Of a stretch of DNA of 64,000 nt, positions 34,561 to 46,376 are shown in pieces. The notes under the pieces were generated by a model that had not been told where the DNA came from, did not search any database, and saw only the letters and a list, made by a program, of their open reading frames with translations. The translations under genes and the position numbers were made by a program. Numbering within the stretch: the first letter of the stretch is position 1; each line of letters begins with the position of its first letter. Origin of the DNA: Cladochytrium replicatum (lineage: Eukaryota; Chytridiomycota; Chytridiomycetes; Cladochytriales; Cladochytriaceae); NCBI GenBank assembly GCA_025526935.1, contig JAHLKD010000006.1, positions 336,001 through 400,000 of the forward strand. Direction: 5' to 3'.

Positions 34561-35810
34561 ATGTCCGAACACTATCAGATCCTCCTCAAGGAGTACGCCG
34601 TCTCTGGCCCAGTCAAGCCGGAGACTTTCGAAATCCGAAAGTCATCCACCCCCGCCCACAATGCATCAGAGTTGAAGGACAACCAAATCCTCGCCGAGCC
34701 CATCTATCTCTCCGTCGATCCTTACATGCGCAACCGGTTCCGTCCGTCAAAATCGTACATCCCATCCTTCACGGTCGGTGGCCCGATCGGCTCCTACGCC
34801 GTTTTGAAGGTTCTCGAGTCTCGACACCCAAACCTTGCCGTCGGCGACTTTGTTTCGGGTCTTGTTGACTGGAAGAGCGCGGTCATTCTCGATGGGGACA
34901 AGGTGACGAAGCTGCAGAACGTCCACAAGCTCTCGTTGTCATACTATGTCGGCGCGCTCGGCATGCCTGGTATGACTGCTTACGCGAGCTTGCACGAATT
35001 CGCGGAGCCGTTGTTGGTGCCCGGAAATACTGTGTTTGTGTCGGCTGCTGCCGGTGCGGTGGGCCAGCTCGTCGGCCAGATATGCAAGCTTAAAGGGTAA
35101 TATTCGATCGGGAAGATTATGTGATAGATCTTCAGGTCATAACTTTTCGATTTGAAACAGGATGAAAGTGATCGGAAGCGCAGGATCCGATGAAAAGGTC
35201 GAGTTCTTGAAGACTCAGCTCGGTTTCGACGGTGCCTTCAACTACAAGAACTTCCCTACCGCTGACGACATTCTCAAAGAACTCTTGCGTTTAGCGCCGG
35301 AGGGAACTGACCTTTACTACGAGAACGTTGGTGGCATGCACCTCCATGCCGCTCTGAACCACCTCAAAGTCGGAGGAAAGGTAAAAAAATACGATCCCCT
35401 CTGTCTGAATACTCGAATAAAGCGGAATTTCCATATCTGCACAGATTATTGCCTGTGGAATGATCAGCGGCTACGACGGCGACAGCTACCACGTCCCCAA
35501 CCTCAGCAACATTGTCGGAAAGCAGATCTCGATCCATGGATTCCTCGTCACCCCTCTGACGCCAAAGTACAAACCCGCGTTTGCTAAGGACATGCCCGCT
35601 TGGATTGCGGAGGGGAAAGTGAAGGTAGTGGAGGAGATCCGGGAGGGTTGGGAGAACGCTGGGCTTGCGTTCATCGAGATGATGAGTGGCAAGAACCTCG
35701 GAAAGATGGTAAGGGCAAAATAGTCACTTTTACTGACGAGCTTGTTCTTACCTTCGTCGTCCGTTCCTCGACAGGTTGTAAAAGTTGGCGAGGACCCTAA
35801 TCGCAAGTGA
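34561..35810 (+). CDS. NADPH-dependent MDR alkenal/one oxidoreductase (LTB4DH / prostaglandin reductase type)
   Basis: Four exons (34561-35096, 35161-35380, 35445-35708, 35775-35810), about 351 aa. It is a zinc-independent medium-chain reductase that reduces the C=C bond of alpha,beta-unsaturated ketones and aldehydes in the cytosol. Motifs: EPIYLSVDPYMRNRF near the N-terminus, YYVGALGMPGMTAY, the Rossmann stretch SAAAGAVGQLVGQICK, a coenzyme segment IGSAGSDEKVEF, and DLYYENVGGMHL. The ending GKNLGKMVVKVG is typical of the family. Its start lies 221 bp after the QCR2 stop on the same strand. Confidence 0.92.
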
Positions 35811-35986
35811 TTCAATTGAGTGCGAAGAGAGGGAAGTGGCCTAAAGAATCAGAGCTCCTCATTTGTATCCGGCAACATGCAAGAAAAATACATTGAAATT
35901 ACTTCCAATCTTAAAAGGTTATCATCCGCAACTATCATATTCATATGTGGTTCGGTAGAGTTTATTGATTCTAATACAGTAGTACT

Positions 35987-38173
35987 TCAGATCATCAAGC
36001 ACATCTGTGTGAGGTCTGGAGTATCATCTGTCGGTTCCTCTGAGTCGATATCACCATCAATTGGACGTCTGGAGGCACTTGGTGACCGACTGTGCTGGGA
36101 TTTCTTGTCTTCAGTGGTATCCACTTCAATGTCCCGATGGTTGCTAAGATTCGAACGCAGCGGCCTGTTTCGCTCTGTGTAACGTCCGTCACTGGTTTCG
36201 CTCATTCGTCTCCCCAAAGTGGACATGTTTCGCTCTGGGTACCGTCCGTCGCTACTCTCGCTTAATCGTCTCCCCGACGACGACGCATTTATTTCAGCGC
36301 CATCATTTTGAGCAGAAGAAGAAATTTCGCTCGGTGTTCTAAGAGCGTAAGGCTTTTTAAACTCCTTGGGCTCAGAGCTTTCAGATTCTAGCGACGATCT
36401 AATTCCGTATGAGCTGTGTTTTCTTTCTTCGCTCTGCGTTTGAGAAGAAGTGCTGTCTGTGCGGAGCGGGTAAGGAGTGTGCTTTTTGGGCTCCTTTGTA
36501 TCTGACGATTCCGACGCTTGTATCGACCTGATTTCGTGCGTTCTGTGTTTCCTGACTTCTTCCTCCTGAACTTTTGTACTTTTCTCCGTCTGAACTTGTA
36601 CGCGCGTTGCACTGCTGCTGGAAGGAAGTTCTGCTTCACCATCTTCATCTGGTCGAGAAAAGTAGCGCATGAAGTCAGATGGTTCATCTTCAGTTATGGG
36701 GTTTGACCATTTGACCCCTGAGCCTTTGTTCGCTGTCGATGCCCTGGCCGTTGAATCCTTCATTGCAGTACTTTCAGGGATTGTTTCGCGAGCGTCGCGC
36801 TTTGTCGACTTCATCGCAGAGGCCTTATAGGAATTGTCAGAGGACTTGTCAGAGGCCGAGCTCAGTTTTCTTGTGTGCTCATCTGACTTGCTGCCGTTGC
36901 AGCGATCGAACCCTCCCGGTGCCCTCTGCGCTTGCGTGTTTTGGATCACCCGTGGGTCGTCACGTCCAGTCAATATTGACCCGCTCCCACTTCCTCCAAG
37001 CTCAGAGTCCCACTGCTCGTTCAGTTCAGAGTCGTTCTCGTCACTTGCCCAAGCCAAGGTCTCGCTGTCGTCTTGTCTATTGAACGAAGCTGACCGGTCA
37101 TATTGCCTGCTATTGCGCTGGGCCGGCCGGTAGCTCCGTTCCTTTGTATGGGGTACTTGACGATCGCTCTGCCTCGGCTGGCCATTGGGGAAATCGTCGC
37201 TCCCGCTATGATATTGATAGAAGTCGCTGTCTAGAGACTGGGCAGATTCGTAGTAATCTTTCCTGGCCACTGGACCATGACGCCTTGGCACATCGCCTTG
37301 ACCAGCATAATCTGCTGGATGAGTTTTCGATTCGTGAATATAGGCATCGTCTGCATCCTCTCTGCTAGCCCGCAGGCTTGACCGCTCGGCAACCCTCTTT
37401 CCAGCTCCGACATTCCTTCGTGAGTAGCTCCCTCGGTCGGGGTGGTACTGATCCGCTTCGTCCGTATCGCGATACTGATATTCGTCCTCGCGTTCATACC
37501 GATAGGCGCTGTGGGATCCACGATTGGTTAAGTATTTGTTCCCGTCTTCAGTTTGGTCAATACTATTACGACTGGGTGAGTATCCACTATTATCATCAGC
37601 TTGGTGCCATTTTTCAGTTTGGGGGTATCTTTTCGCTCTTTCGCCTCGAGAGTTCTCCGTTTGGTATCTTCGATTCACTGATTGATACGCTTCCTCTGAT
37701 TCGAAGAAATACGAGCTGCTTGAATTTCTCTGATTTGTCTCCACGATATTAGTATCTGTTTTGGATGGTCTCTTTGAAAATGATCTGTGAAGACTTCCTT
37801 GACTCTCAAATTCCTTGTGCGATCGTTTCTCACCATCATTGGACGCATGAGATGGGGTGCGTGATCTGACCCTAGGGACTTCCAACTCCTCCGTGCTTTT
37901 GGGCTCTCTTTGGAGATAATTCCCCCCTTCATCTTCGGTTGCTAGGGTTGATGTTTTAGCAAACTTTTGCTGCTCGCCATGGTCAATGTTGGAAGTCAAT
38001 TTTGAAGGGCGTCCGACGGAAACGACATGTGTTGGCTCCATAGCTCGTTCATGTTGGTTGTTACGGGACTGATGACGGGAGGACATGATGGTTTGGAACC
38101 TATTCTGGGAGAGGCTCAGAGATTGTGGTTCATTGTTATTTTGAAAGCCAATCAAAGCAGTGAATCTGAGCAT
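35987..38173 (-). CDS. Large charged, Ser-rich disordered protein, single exon
   Basis: One uninterrupted frame of about 730 codons; possible starts are ATG 38173 (MLRFTALIGFQ) or ATG 38086 (MSSRHQSRNN). It is hydrophilic throughout, rich in S, R, D, E, Q and Y, with SR/RS dipeptides and near-repeats such as RRLSESSDGRYPERN and RRMSETSDGRYTERN, and SESSEPKEFKKPYALRTPSE beside a related block. No globular domain, membrane segment or signal peptide is seen. Long intact low-complexity coding of this kind suggests selection for a disordered scaffold, for example RNA- or cytoskeleton-associated. The function is unknown. Confidence 0.6.
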   Translation of the reverse strand: MLRFTALIGFQNNNEPQSLSLSQNRFQTIMSSRHQSRNNQHERAMEPTHVVSVGRPSKLTSNIDHGEQQKFAKTSTLATEDEGGNYLQREPKSTEELEVPRVRSRTPSHASNDGEKRSHKEFESQGSLHRSFSKRPSKTDTNIVETNQRNSSSSYFFESEEAYQSVNRRYQTENSRGERAKRYPQTEKWHQADDNSGYSPSRNSIDQTEDGNKYLTNRGSHSAYRYEREDEYQYRDTDEADQYHPDRGSYSRRNVGAGKRVAERSSLRASREDADDAYIHESKTHPADYAGQGDVPRRHGPVARKDYYESAQSLDSDFYQYHSGSDDFPNGQPRQSDRQVPHTKERSYRPAQRNSRQYDRSASFNRQDDSETLAWASDENDSELNEQWDSELGGSGSGSILTGRDDPRVIQNTQAQRAPGGFDRCNGSKSDEHTRKLSSASDKSSDNSYKASAMKSTKRDARETIPESTAMKDSTARASTANKGSGVKWSNPITEDEPSDFMRYFSRPDEDGEAELPSSSSATRVQVQTEKSTKVQEEEVRKHRTHEIRSIQASESSDTKEPKKHTPYPLRTDSTSSQTQSEERKHSSYGIRSSLESESSEPKEFKKPYALRTPSEISSSAQNDGAEINASSSGRRLSESSDGRYPERNMSTLGRRMSETSDGRYTERNRPLRSNLSNHRDIEVDTTEDKKSQHSRSPSASRRPIDGDIDSEEPTDDTPDLTQMCLMI

Positions 38174-38391
38174 TCTGCCACCAAATCCTTCTCCGGCCCC
38201 GATCAATGTATAAGCGAAGTCCCAAACTGCGACAAATTCTTCACTTTGTCTTGCAGGACTGTGAATAAGTATATTTTAGCAAAATCTAGGCAAGTCGTAA
38301 CCAAGTATGAGAAAACAAAAAGAATGACAATCCAAAAGCAACACCAAACGAAAACAAACTATTTAACTCTAAACACATAGTCAAAGGGACC

Positions 38392-39187
38392 TTAAGCCTG
38401 TGCCGGCACTTCGCTTTCAGGATCCTTGTAGTTTCCAAGTGGAGAAACGAGCCCATTTGGCGGGGAGGCAGGCGAGGCAGTGTTTGACCTCTTTCCGTCA
38501 GATTCTGGTTTGCTGCCCACTTTTGGTTTCACAGAGTCCAGTTTGACAGGCTTCGAAGTAATTTTCACATCACCTCCCCCAGGTTTGTGATCCACATTAT
38601 CGAGGGATCCAACACGCGATCCAACCTGCACAGAGTAGTTGATCAGGGAGCCATGAAGGATTGCTGCGCGTCAACTACCTTTGACAAGTCGATTTTCTTT
38701 TGCTCAATCTTAACGTTTCCTCCGCCTGGTTTGTGGTCTTTGTTGTCAAGAGAGCCCACCCTCGATGAAACGTTGGATAAGTCGACCTTTTTGTTCTCAA
38801 TCTTTATGTTGCCACCACCTGGAAGATGCATGCTTGGGTTGAGATACACTGCAAAAGCACCCCGTCGTTGCCCGTACCTGGACGGTGAGATGCCTTGTCT
38901 AGACTCCCAACTTTGCTCTGCACATTATACTTCTTCTTCGTTCCAGGAAGCGCCGCGGGAACAAAAACCGGCGGTTCTCCTGACAGAGTAACCGGGGGAG
39001 CCGGGGGAGAGGGCGAGGTTGACCCGAATGCACTTCCACTGCTCGTTCCGCCGACTGACCTACGGCCGGTCGCGGGAGAAATGGGAGAACGCGGCGAGCC
39101 CGAGGTAGAGCTCGAGGATGATCTCGGCAACGTGGAAGTGCGCACTGAGCGCGACGGGGGAGCTGGAGACGTTGGTTTGGAGCTCAT
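38392..39187 (-). CDS. Tau/MAP2/MAP4-type microtubule-binding repeat protein
   Basis: Three exons: complement(38392-38625, 38679-38818, 38878-39187), about 227 aa. The N-terminal ~75 residues are Ser/Pro/Thr-rich and basic ([20 protein letters not shown]), like the tau proline-rich region. Three tandem repeats of about 31 residues follow, each with the tau pattern K/RVGSLDN...H.PGGG.: [40 protein letters not shown] and [21 protein letters not shown] partial fourth ([10 protein letters not shown]) comes next. Each exon-exon junction falls in or next to a repeat. It presumably binds and stabilises microtubules in the cytoplasm or flagellum. Motif identity is strong. Confidence 0.88.
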
Positions 39188-39953
39188 TCCAAACGGAGGA
39201 CGGGCGGAAGGTCACGGAAACGGGAGGCTCCAGTGTGGAGCAGCCACGTGGAGTCACGGAGCAGACGCGTGTACCGGAAAAGGAAATTTAGAACAATGAA
39301 AGGATGGACACACTGGGTTAATTGAATGTGCCTTTGTTGGAACTTTAAGGAGCTGAGCAGAATAACCTCTGCCACTCCGATCGATCTGGGCTATGTAATA
39401 ACAATGAGGGATATGGGAGCTAGAGTAGTAAGATAAAAGGATATGATGTGCTCTGAACATGTGTATGTATCACAGAAGCCGAAACAGCATGATGGACATC
39501 AGCGTTCTGTGATCTTGGAGTTATGGTTGTCCCTCCAAAAAAGTTTAAAGACAGGGTGCGAATTCTCAGACTTGATTCTTTCGAGGCGCAACTACACCAG
39601 CACCCCGTCAGTTTGATGTTTTGATAAAAATTCAATATGTGAAACCAATGACTGATATTTGTTCTGTTACCCTACGATGGAGCCTCTCTTCAACTCTATT
39701 GCATTTTCCGATGTCCTTGAGCTGCAATAGGTGATCCATAACCGGCACACCGACATAACCACCCATTGTTGTCAAAAACAATGCGAGAAATTTCCGTCTT
39801 GGTGTGCCCAATCCAACATGAAGTGGCTGACAATCACACTAACTGCCATTTCTGGACTTATGAAATGCCACCTGCGTTTCCAGCAATTGCTTTATGAATG
39901 TGTGGAGACCCTGCATGACACGGAGCCAACTCCCTCGCGCATCCATCTGAGCT
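39188..39953. other. Divergent intergenic region
   Basis: Lies between the start codons of the tau-like gene and the GPCR gene, so both promoters should be here. No ORF with a recognisable product and no repeat or RNA signal. Confidence 0.45.
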
Positions 39954-41698
39954 ATGACAGATCAGAGCTATGGGGGCAAGCTGACTGCAGCCCAGATGCA
40001 GTCGCTCCAGCCCATCATCCAGACTTCCTCGGCACTGTCGTTTGTCGGCAGCGCATTCATCATCATATCGTACATCTTTGTACCTAGTTTCCGGCGTCCT
40101 TCTAATAGGCTTGTGTTTTACATGAGCTTTGCCGACTTATTTGGCTCGCTCGGATTGTTTTTCGCAAAGTATGTCCCACCTCAGTCTGGCACATTTCATA
40201 GTCGCGTTGACAACTCTTCTTCCATTTTTAGTTGGCCCGTTACTCTGTTCAAGAATAAAGAGTTTTGTGTTGCGCAGGTAAAATATTCCGTTGCTCATCC
40301 TGGACGTACGATGGCTGAAATTTTCTCAATAGGGAATATGGGTCAACACTTTCATGTTATCAGCCATGTTGTGGACAGCTTGCCTGTCTGTGCAAGTGCT
40401 GCTTGCTACCCGGAAAGGAAGCAATGTCACGTCTCTTCAATCCTCTGAGAAGTACTTCCATGCAGTGTCGTGGGGCGTCCCTGTCATCCTGTCGCTGGTC
40501 GCATACTTCCTTAAACATGACGGGAAGGGCGACGTTTATGGAGATGCAACTCTGTGGTGCTGGATCACAGGGCCGTACGCAGAGTATGTTCATGTTGCTA
40601 TACCACCCAGCAGCGCTCTATTTACACCACCTCATTTACAGCTACAGACTCTACTTTTTCTACATTTGGCTCTGGGCAATCTTTCTTTGGAATCTTGGAG
40701 TGTACTTCTTTGTTGGCTACGTTGTGATGTCGTCTCAACGAAGGTATATCGCTTTGTCGACATTGCGACCAGCGAACTGAACAGATCTCTTTTGCAGGGT
40801 ACACAAAATGAGTTCTGAAAGGCCTGGCGCAATGTTCGCACCAAGCACGGCAATGAAGAACTACATCCGTAAAACAAGTTTCTTCATCCTTGCATTCTTC
40901 ATCAACTGGTTTTGGGGGAGCGTGAACAGAATTCAAGGATTCATTGATCCCAATACCCAGATATATGCACTGTTTGTCCTTCACGCTGTAAGTCTCACAT
41001 CAATCATCCATAGTCTTACCAACTCACGATATGTCACAAAGATTTTTACACCGTTGCAAGGGTTCCTCAACTTCCTCGCCTACTTCCTGGTTCACTACCT
41101 GTTTAAGAAGTCAAAGTCCTCTGGTGGCACCGGAGAAGGAAGCACTGGTAACGGCTCAAGTCCAGGGCGTATAAGCGGCCGCAGTGGAACCTACAAGATC
41201 TCGTATAACGCAACGGGATCGAAGCCTGCAAATATTTCTATCACGCCCTCTTACGACAGTCCGGCGTACGCTGTGCCCTATTCCAGCCCAGCTCGCACTC
41301 CAACCACCGCCACTCCACCACGCACCAACCCGCTGCTATTCCAAATCCCAAACCAGGCTTTCTCGAATGAAGGCAATGGCGTACTAGGGACAAATGCAAA
41401 CAGCTGGAACTCTTTACAGCCAACCCAACCATCACAGCAACAATCTGCCGGTATACTGGGGACAAATGGAAACACCTGGAACACTTCGCAGCCATCGCAG
41501 CAGCAGCAACAGTCTCTTCAACAGCATAGCAATTCAATTTCCGGGAGCATGTGGGCTACCTCTGGAAACAGAGGTCAAACAGAAGTTCCCTACGCACAGG
41601 CTGGTGGTGGATACAATGCCCCAGCTGGCGGTTTTTACGGCGTAAACCAACAGACGTCACCGGGGAATTCCAAGTTCAGCGGAGGAAACGGATTTTAA
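39954..41698 (+). CDS. cAMP-receptor-like seven-transmembrane GPCR
   Basis: Exons 39954-40168, 40232-40277, 40333-40583, 40642-40743, 40798-40987 and 41042-41698 give about 486 aa. Seven hydrophobic helices are visible, for example TSSALSFVGSAFIIISYIFV (TM1), FYMSFADLFGSLGLFFA (TM2), LSAMLWTACLSVQVLLA (TM3), YFFYIWLWAIFLWNLGVYF (TM5) and SFFILAFFINWFWGSVNR (TM6). TM7 ends PLQGFLNFLAYF. This resembles the Dictyostelium cAR / fungal cAMP-receptor-like class, sensing an unknown ligand at the plasma membrane and signalling through G proteins. The ~200-residue cytoplasmic tail is Ser/Gln-rich with two diverged GxLGTNxNxWN units. The last intron (54 bp) has no in-frame stop, so retention would add 18 residues. 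Confidence 0.8.
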
Positions 41699-41938
41699 GA
41701 GACTTTCAACAATGCGGTTACATTGTCGCAGCGGAGTTCCTTTACCAAGTTTTTCGCAAGTGTGCATCTCCAGTTTTGTTTCCGTTTCTTGATTTTGAAC
41801 AAGCTAGTATCTTTCTGTAATCGCATCATCTCCCTGTACATAGAATCGATTGCCACCACGCCTCATAACCATCTAAATAAAGACAATTTCACACGCTCAA
41901 TTTGATTGGGATCTGGATACCACGTGATCCCATTTGCA

Positions 41939-42935
41939 ATGTCAAGCCTTCGGCGAAGGAAAGGTGATGGGCAATCCGTGCGGAAAGCACCCGCTGATGT
42001 AGTCGGGAAGCATTCCGATGAGATCACCACCTACATGAACACAAACCAGCCTGATGCTGTGGTATGAAATGTAACTTCCCCTCCATTCGTCAGCCGTTCT
42101 TACCAAGCAATGTAGCAAATGTACGCTCGCTTCTTCGGGCAATGCCCAACTGCAATTCGAGCTAAGATGACCGAGATCGATTCCGAAGGTATTTTCACGT
42201 CAACACGTCTTATTTTCTTCGATGGTGGGGCTTGATTTTTTCTATTCTTCCAGGATTCACTGTGTCGTACAAAGAAGACCCGTCGGCGGATGCCCAGGAG
42301 GTGCGCGTGCAGTTCAGGAACAGGCTAACATCAAGGGAGCAAACTCGGGAGGCGACGACTGCTTTGGCGGTGGAAGCGGCAAAAGGCCTTGGATTGGTGA
42401 GCTTTCGGGTGGTAATGCAATTGTGTGAAAACCTGATCTGTGCGCACACCAGAAAAACTACAACCCTGGACCAATGGCCACAAACAAGGATGTCAACCTG
42501 TACCCCATGCCGAACCTTCAAGCGATCATGAGCATTGCTGCGGTCTGGTTCTTCTTTGTCGTTTTCTCCTTTGCCCCGCTTTCAGTTCAACCCATTCCGC
42601 TGTCCGCTGACGCACAGTTGCTGATGCAGCGCGGATTTTTGGTTCTCCTCTTCGTTCACACGGTCGAAGCCATTGCGGTTCTTGGCGTGTGCTCCCTGTT
42701 CGGCGGAATGCCAGCCGACGCGTCCTGGATCCAGGCCGGCCTGGTTTTTATATTTGGTGTGTTCCATTGGAGGAAGGCAATCTTTGCTGCCACCAAGTAC
42801 CGCGAAAAGCGATTGTGGAACGTTGGGCTGGGATCTTATCAGGTTTCAAAGGAAGAAGTTGAAGAATTGGCGAAAGAAGAAGAGCTGGACGATAAGTACT
42901 TTGAACGTGAAGAGCGTAGAAAGCAGAAGAAATAA
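41939..42935 (+). CDS. DUF2470-domain protein with C-terminal membrane segments
   Basis: Four exons (41939-42061, 42116-42188, 42254-42396, 42453-42935), about 273 aa. The N-terminal ~100 residues fit DUF2470: ITTYMNTNQPDAV, then FGQCPTAIRAKMTEIDSEGF, the HMN..H and iD..G pattern, although the first His of the pattern is replaced. The second half has three to four hydrophobic helices (IMSIAAVWFFFVVFSFAPL, GFLVLLFVHTVEAIAVLGVC, IQAGLVFIFGVFHW) and a Lys/Glu-rich cytosolic tail ending ERRKQKK, which could be an ER-retention-like signal. Fungal proteins with this fusion have no established function. Starts 240 bp downstream of the GPCR on the same strand. Confidence 0.7.
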
Positions 42936-43045
42936 AGGACTTCATTGTTTTTTTGGACAAACTACTGTCACTGTGGCGGCATATTATTATCATCACTCCC
43001 ATACTGCTGCAGTTTGAAGAAAAGAAAAGAATGCTGACAATTATG

Positions 43046-46000
43046 TTATGGGCGCGCTGTGTGATGAGTGTTCACCTCATACACAACAGTGAACATGTGA
43101 TTGCAATGTGGATCCTCAGCAAGAAAGTCGCCAAGAGTTATGCTGATATGTTCAATCGGCTGCTTCGCTACCGGAGTGAAAAACCGGACTGCTGCAGGAT
43201 CAATTCCAAGTTCTCCGGCCAGCCTTTTCGCAATCTGCGAAGCGGATCAATTCTGGTAAATACAACCGGAAACAGAGTCTCACCAGTTGAAAAGACAACT
43301 TTTTTGACAACGAAAGTACTACGTCCCTTCCTTTGTCACCTATTGGGCTAACGCCCTCCTTTCGGTATTTGAACGTTATCTTGGGACCTCGCAGAAGCCT
43401 GGCAAAGTAGCTAGGTATGGTTGTTGAGTGCTTACTTTCTCCATAATCGATCTGTGCGCATATTATATCTCCATTTCCCAGTTCGGCCTCCTGGAAAGTA
43501 TCGGTGGGTTTGACGAGATCGATCCTCGACGCCTTAATCTCCTCAAACAGTTTAAGCTCTGTCGTCTCGTGAAAGTCCTTTCGCTCGCGAATCCAGGGAA
43601 GAAGCGCCTCAACTTTTAGGGCCGTGCTTTGAACGGTCACCTTTCCTAAATATTCCATTTCACCGATTTTCGGATCGAAGAATTTCACAAAGAGAATTGC
43701 AGAGGTTTCGTTTTCTTTCGGATTAAGAAGCCGTTTGTCCAGATCAATTGGGTGGGTAAGATCAGGAAGCTCGACGTAGACTCGAAGCCAGTTGCTGTAC
43801 TTCTCGTTCTTTTCTCGAAGTGATCCAACTACGTTGACAGATCAGTAGTGCGAACGGATGCATGAAGAAGGCTCACTTGTGACATCCATTTCGTCCAATC
43901 TGTCACTGGGTCGAACCGATTTGTTTATCCTCCTGCCCATAATCCACAATTTGAAGTCATCTTTTGGCACGCCGAGCCTTCGAGAGACTTTTCGCATAAG
44001 CTGTCCCACATTACAATGTTGCTTCACAGTGATCACTCCCACGCCTGTCAATGGGCAGTTCGGATAGATGTTTTGATCAAAGTTGCAGAGATCGAACCCC
44101 TTGTTCCGCCGAATATCGGAGTCGGTCACAACCTTCCACAGTCAGAGCAGGTTTTCAAAACACAATTATGCCATGAGCAAAGTACTGACCACTTACGTAT
44201 ATTCTTATATCATTAGCCAGTTGCTTAAGGCGAGCTGCTTTATCCACCCACACTTCACACAAGAATAGTCAGCTCAGTAGCATTTTATACCAATTACCTT
44301 ACCTATATGCCTTGGGATTTCATCCAGATGCACAGGCCTCATGATTTCTGGCAAGTTATGATTTCGTATGTACACAAGCATGCAAGCGCTTCGATAATCC
44401 CCAATTCTGTGTTCACTTGCCTCCCCAAAATTGTACTCCACCGCTTCACGCTTTGTAACTGGCACAACCACCTCTTTGTCAAAGTTGAACCAGTTCCCAC
44501 CAAACTCTGTTCGCAGGAAAGCACAGTAGTGGGGATCGCTATCCCCTTCGCTTGCGAGAACCCCATAAAGACTGTAGTGTTGCGGGATTGTTCGATCAGC
44601 CTCATCACACAGGAACGATTCCAGGTCTAATTCAACCGGAAACTCATGTCTGTCGGTAACCTAATAAGTGATGTAAGTTACCTTTCGTTAACGGAAGTAT
44701 ACACACATACTTTCTTAAACTCTTCTGTCTCTGCATCATACTCGTGGCGCTTTAAATGCAAGTGAAGCACAGCTGGGAGGCTTTGTAACTTTGCAGACTT
44801 TTGGGGATCCTGCAAGTTGATCAGTTTCGTCGCACCGTACTTTGTATGCAACCCACCTGAGGTCCGAAATCCCCTGCACAAAACTTTCGATCTCCCACAC
44901 GTTCCTCGATCAGCACGAATCGCTCAAACGATTCGATCAAAGTCTTACACCCCCTAACATCCAGAAGGATATCTATTCAGGGTTCAGATAGTGCTCCAGA
45001 TAACATTATACGCTATACCTCGGAATTCTTCGACTTGAACGGACTCATAATTTACATTAGCGCATTTGACTGTGCTCCTCGTTGTTCCACTGAACAGAGC
45101 TTTCACTTCTCCTTCATCGAACTTCTTCCCAGTTGGTGAACATAAAAGAGAAACTTTCGATCTTATCCTACCATCCGGCTCTCGATACAGTCCTGCAGAA
45201 CACGACTGAACTCTCGGGCATCATTCTTCGGGAATGAGTCACCAGCGTTCCCAATCAAGAGTTTCTCCAACTCGCTCGTATCTGCACCATCAAAATTGTC
45301 TAAGAGAAACGCAGAAAGGTATGTACAAGCGAACCTGGTGACGCTTCGGAAGTTTGCATTTGGTAAAATAGCGATTGGACTGCCTTCATTACGCTCCCCT
45401 CGGAATCCTTTAGCGTCGGTACTCCGTAAACTACTCGACGAAAATGATTCGTAAAGAAGTAGCTCTGAAGAATAGGTCTCAGGTAGTCTGGTAATTCTCG
45501 CTGTTGTTTCAATCCCAGAAAGCCTGTTTCCTTCTTTGAATCGTAGCTAAAGGAATAGAGATTTGCTTAGTTCTAGGAAGCCATGGGCAATTGGTTCAAC
45601 GAACTTGCTTAAATCATGCCAGAGAAATCCTGTGTCATCTTTGATGATTCGAACGTACGCAGTGAACACTGTCGCATTGCGCTCCACGAGTGGCCGTTTA
45701 TGGCCGTTTACTGGAACTTTGAGTTCTTCGAGAGAAATGAGCCTCTTGAAGCCCCAATCTTCGCCGCATGAGGTAAATCGATGCTGAGCGTCTAGACGAA
45801 TAACGTTCATGTTTACAAGAGATAAAGGTCTGTTCTCTACCTTTCACTTTTCGCACAGAAGCATCTTCAGGGTTCGATATGGACAATGCAAAGTCGACGC
45901 AAACATGCCAATTAGATTCTAGATCACCACCGCTCTCCTCCTCGAGGTTTATGAAAAGTGACACATGATTATCGTCCCCTCCTTGGAGCAAATATAAAAT

Positions 46001-46376
46001 ACTCCTGTGATAACAAAAATAATATATCAAAATGATTCTTCAGTCATTCATGTAGTGACCCAAACCATGTGCAATTGCCACACGTAAACTTTTCACTCTT
46101 GCTCACAGTATTGCGAGATAGTCTGGTGAAGTTGGGAATGACCCATCTGAATACAGCAGAGTCCAAGCATTCCAATCCTTCTTCCAAGGGCAAAACCTCA
46201 TCAATATCAGCTGATGATGCAGTCAGTACGTCCGAATTGGCCTCATCAAACGGGTTGATGACTGCCAGTGCCATCAGCTCGGCTGCAAAGCAGTCGTCGC
46301 CAGTTCGTGAATGCGATTCGCCTGGCCTTTGCTCATTCTGCAATCTTCGCTCCACGTCGTTGTACGCCAATCCCAT
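43046..46376 (-). CDS. USP7/HAUSP-like paralogue lacking the catalytic cysteine and C-terminus
   Basis: Second of two tandem USP7-like genes. Checked exons include 46066-46376 and 45841-46004, with a third starting at 45791; later exons were followed by translation to the stop TAA at 43046-43048. Domain order is MATH (FRWVIPNFTRLS, NWHVCVDFALSISNPED), USP core, then ubiquitin-like modules. In place of the Cys box [17 protein letters not shown] it reads GLKQQRELPDYLRPILQS; the Cys position aligns with Asp (codon 45486-45488) after a one-residue insertion. The His box survives as PHYCAFLRTE (His about 44529-44531) and FNFD keeps the Asp. The protein ends after VRFFTPVAKQPIEH..., missing the last ~300 residues of the neighbour. 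Frames and splice sites look kept, suggesting a ubiquitin-binding pseudoenzyme rather than a dead gene. Confidence 0.75.

Noticed and set aside
35987-38206. Start of the long disordered ORF at 38206
   Set aside because: That position is TTG; the first in-frame ATG codons are 38173 and 38086.
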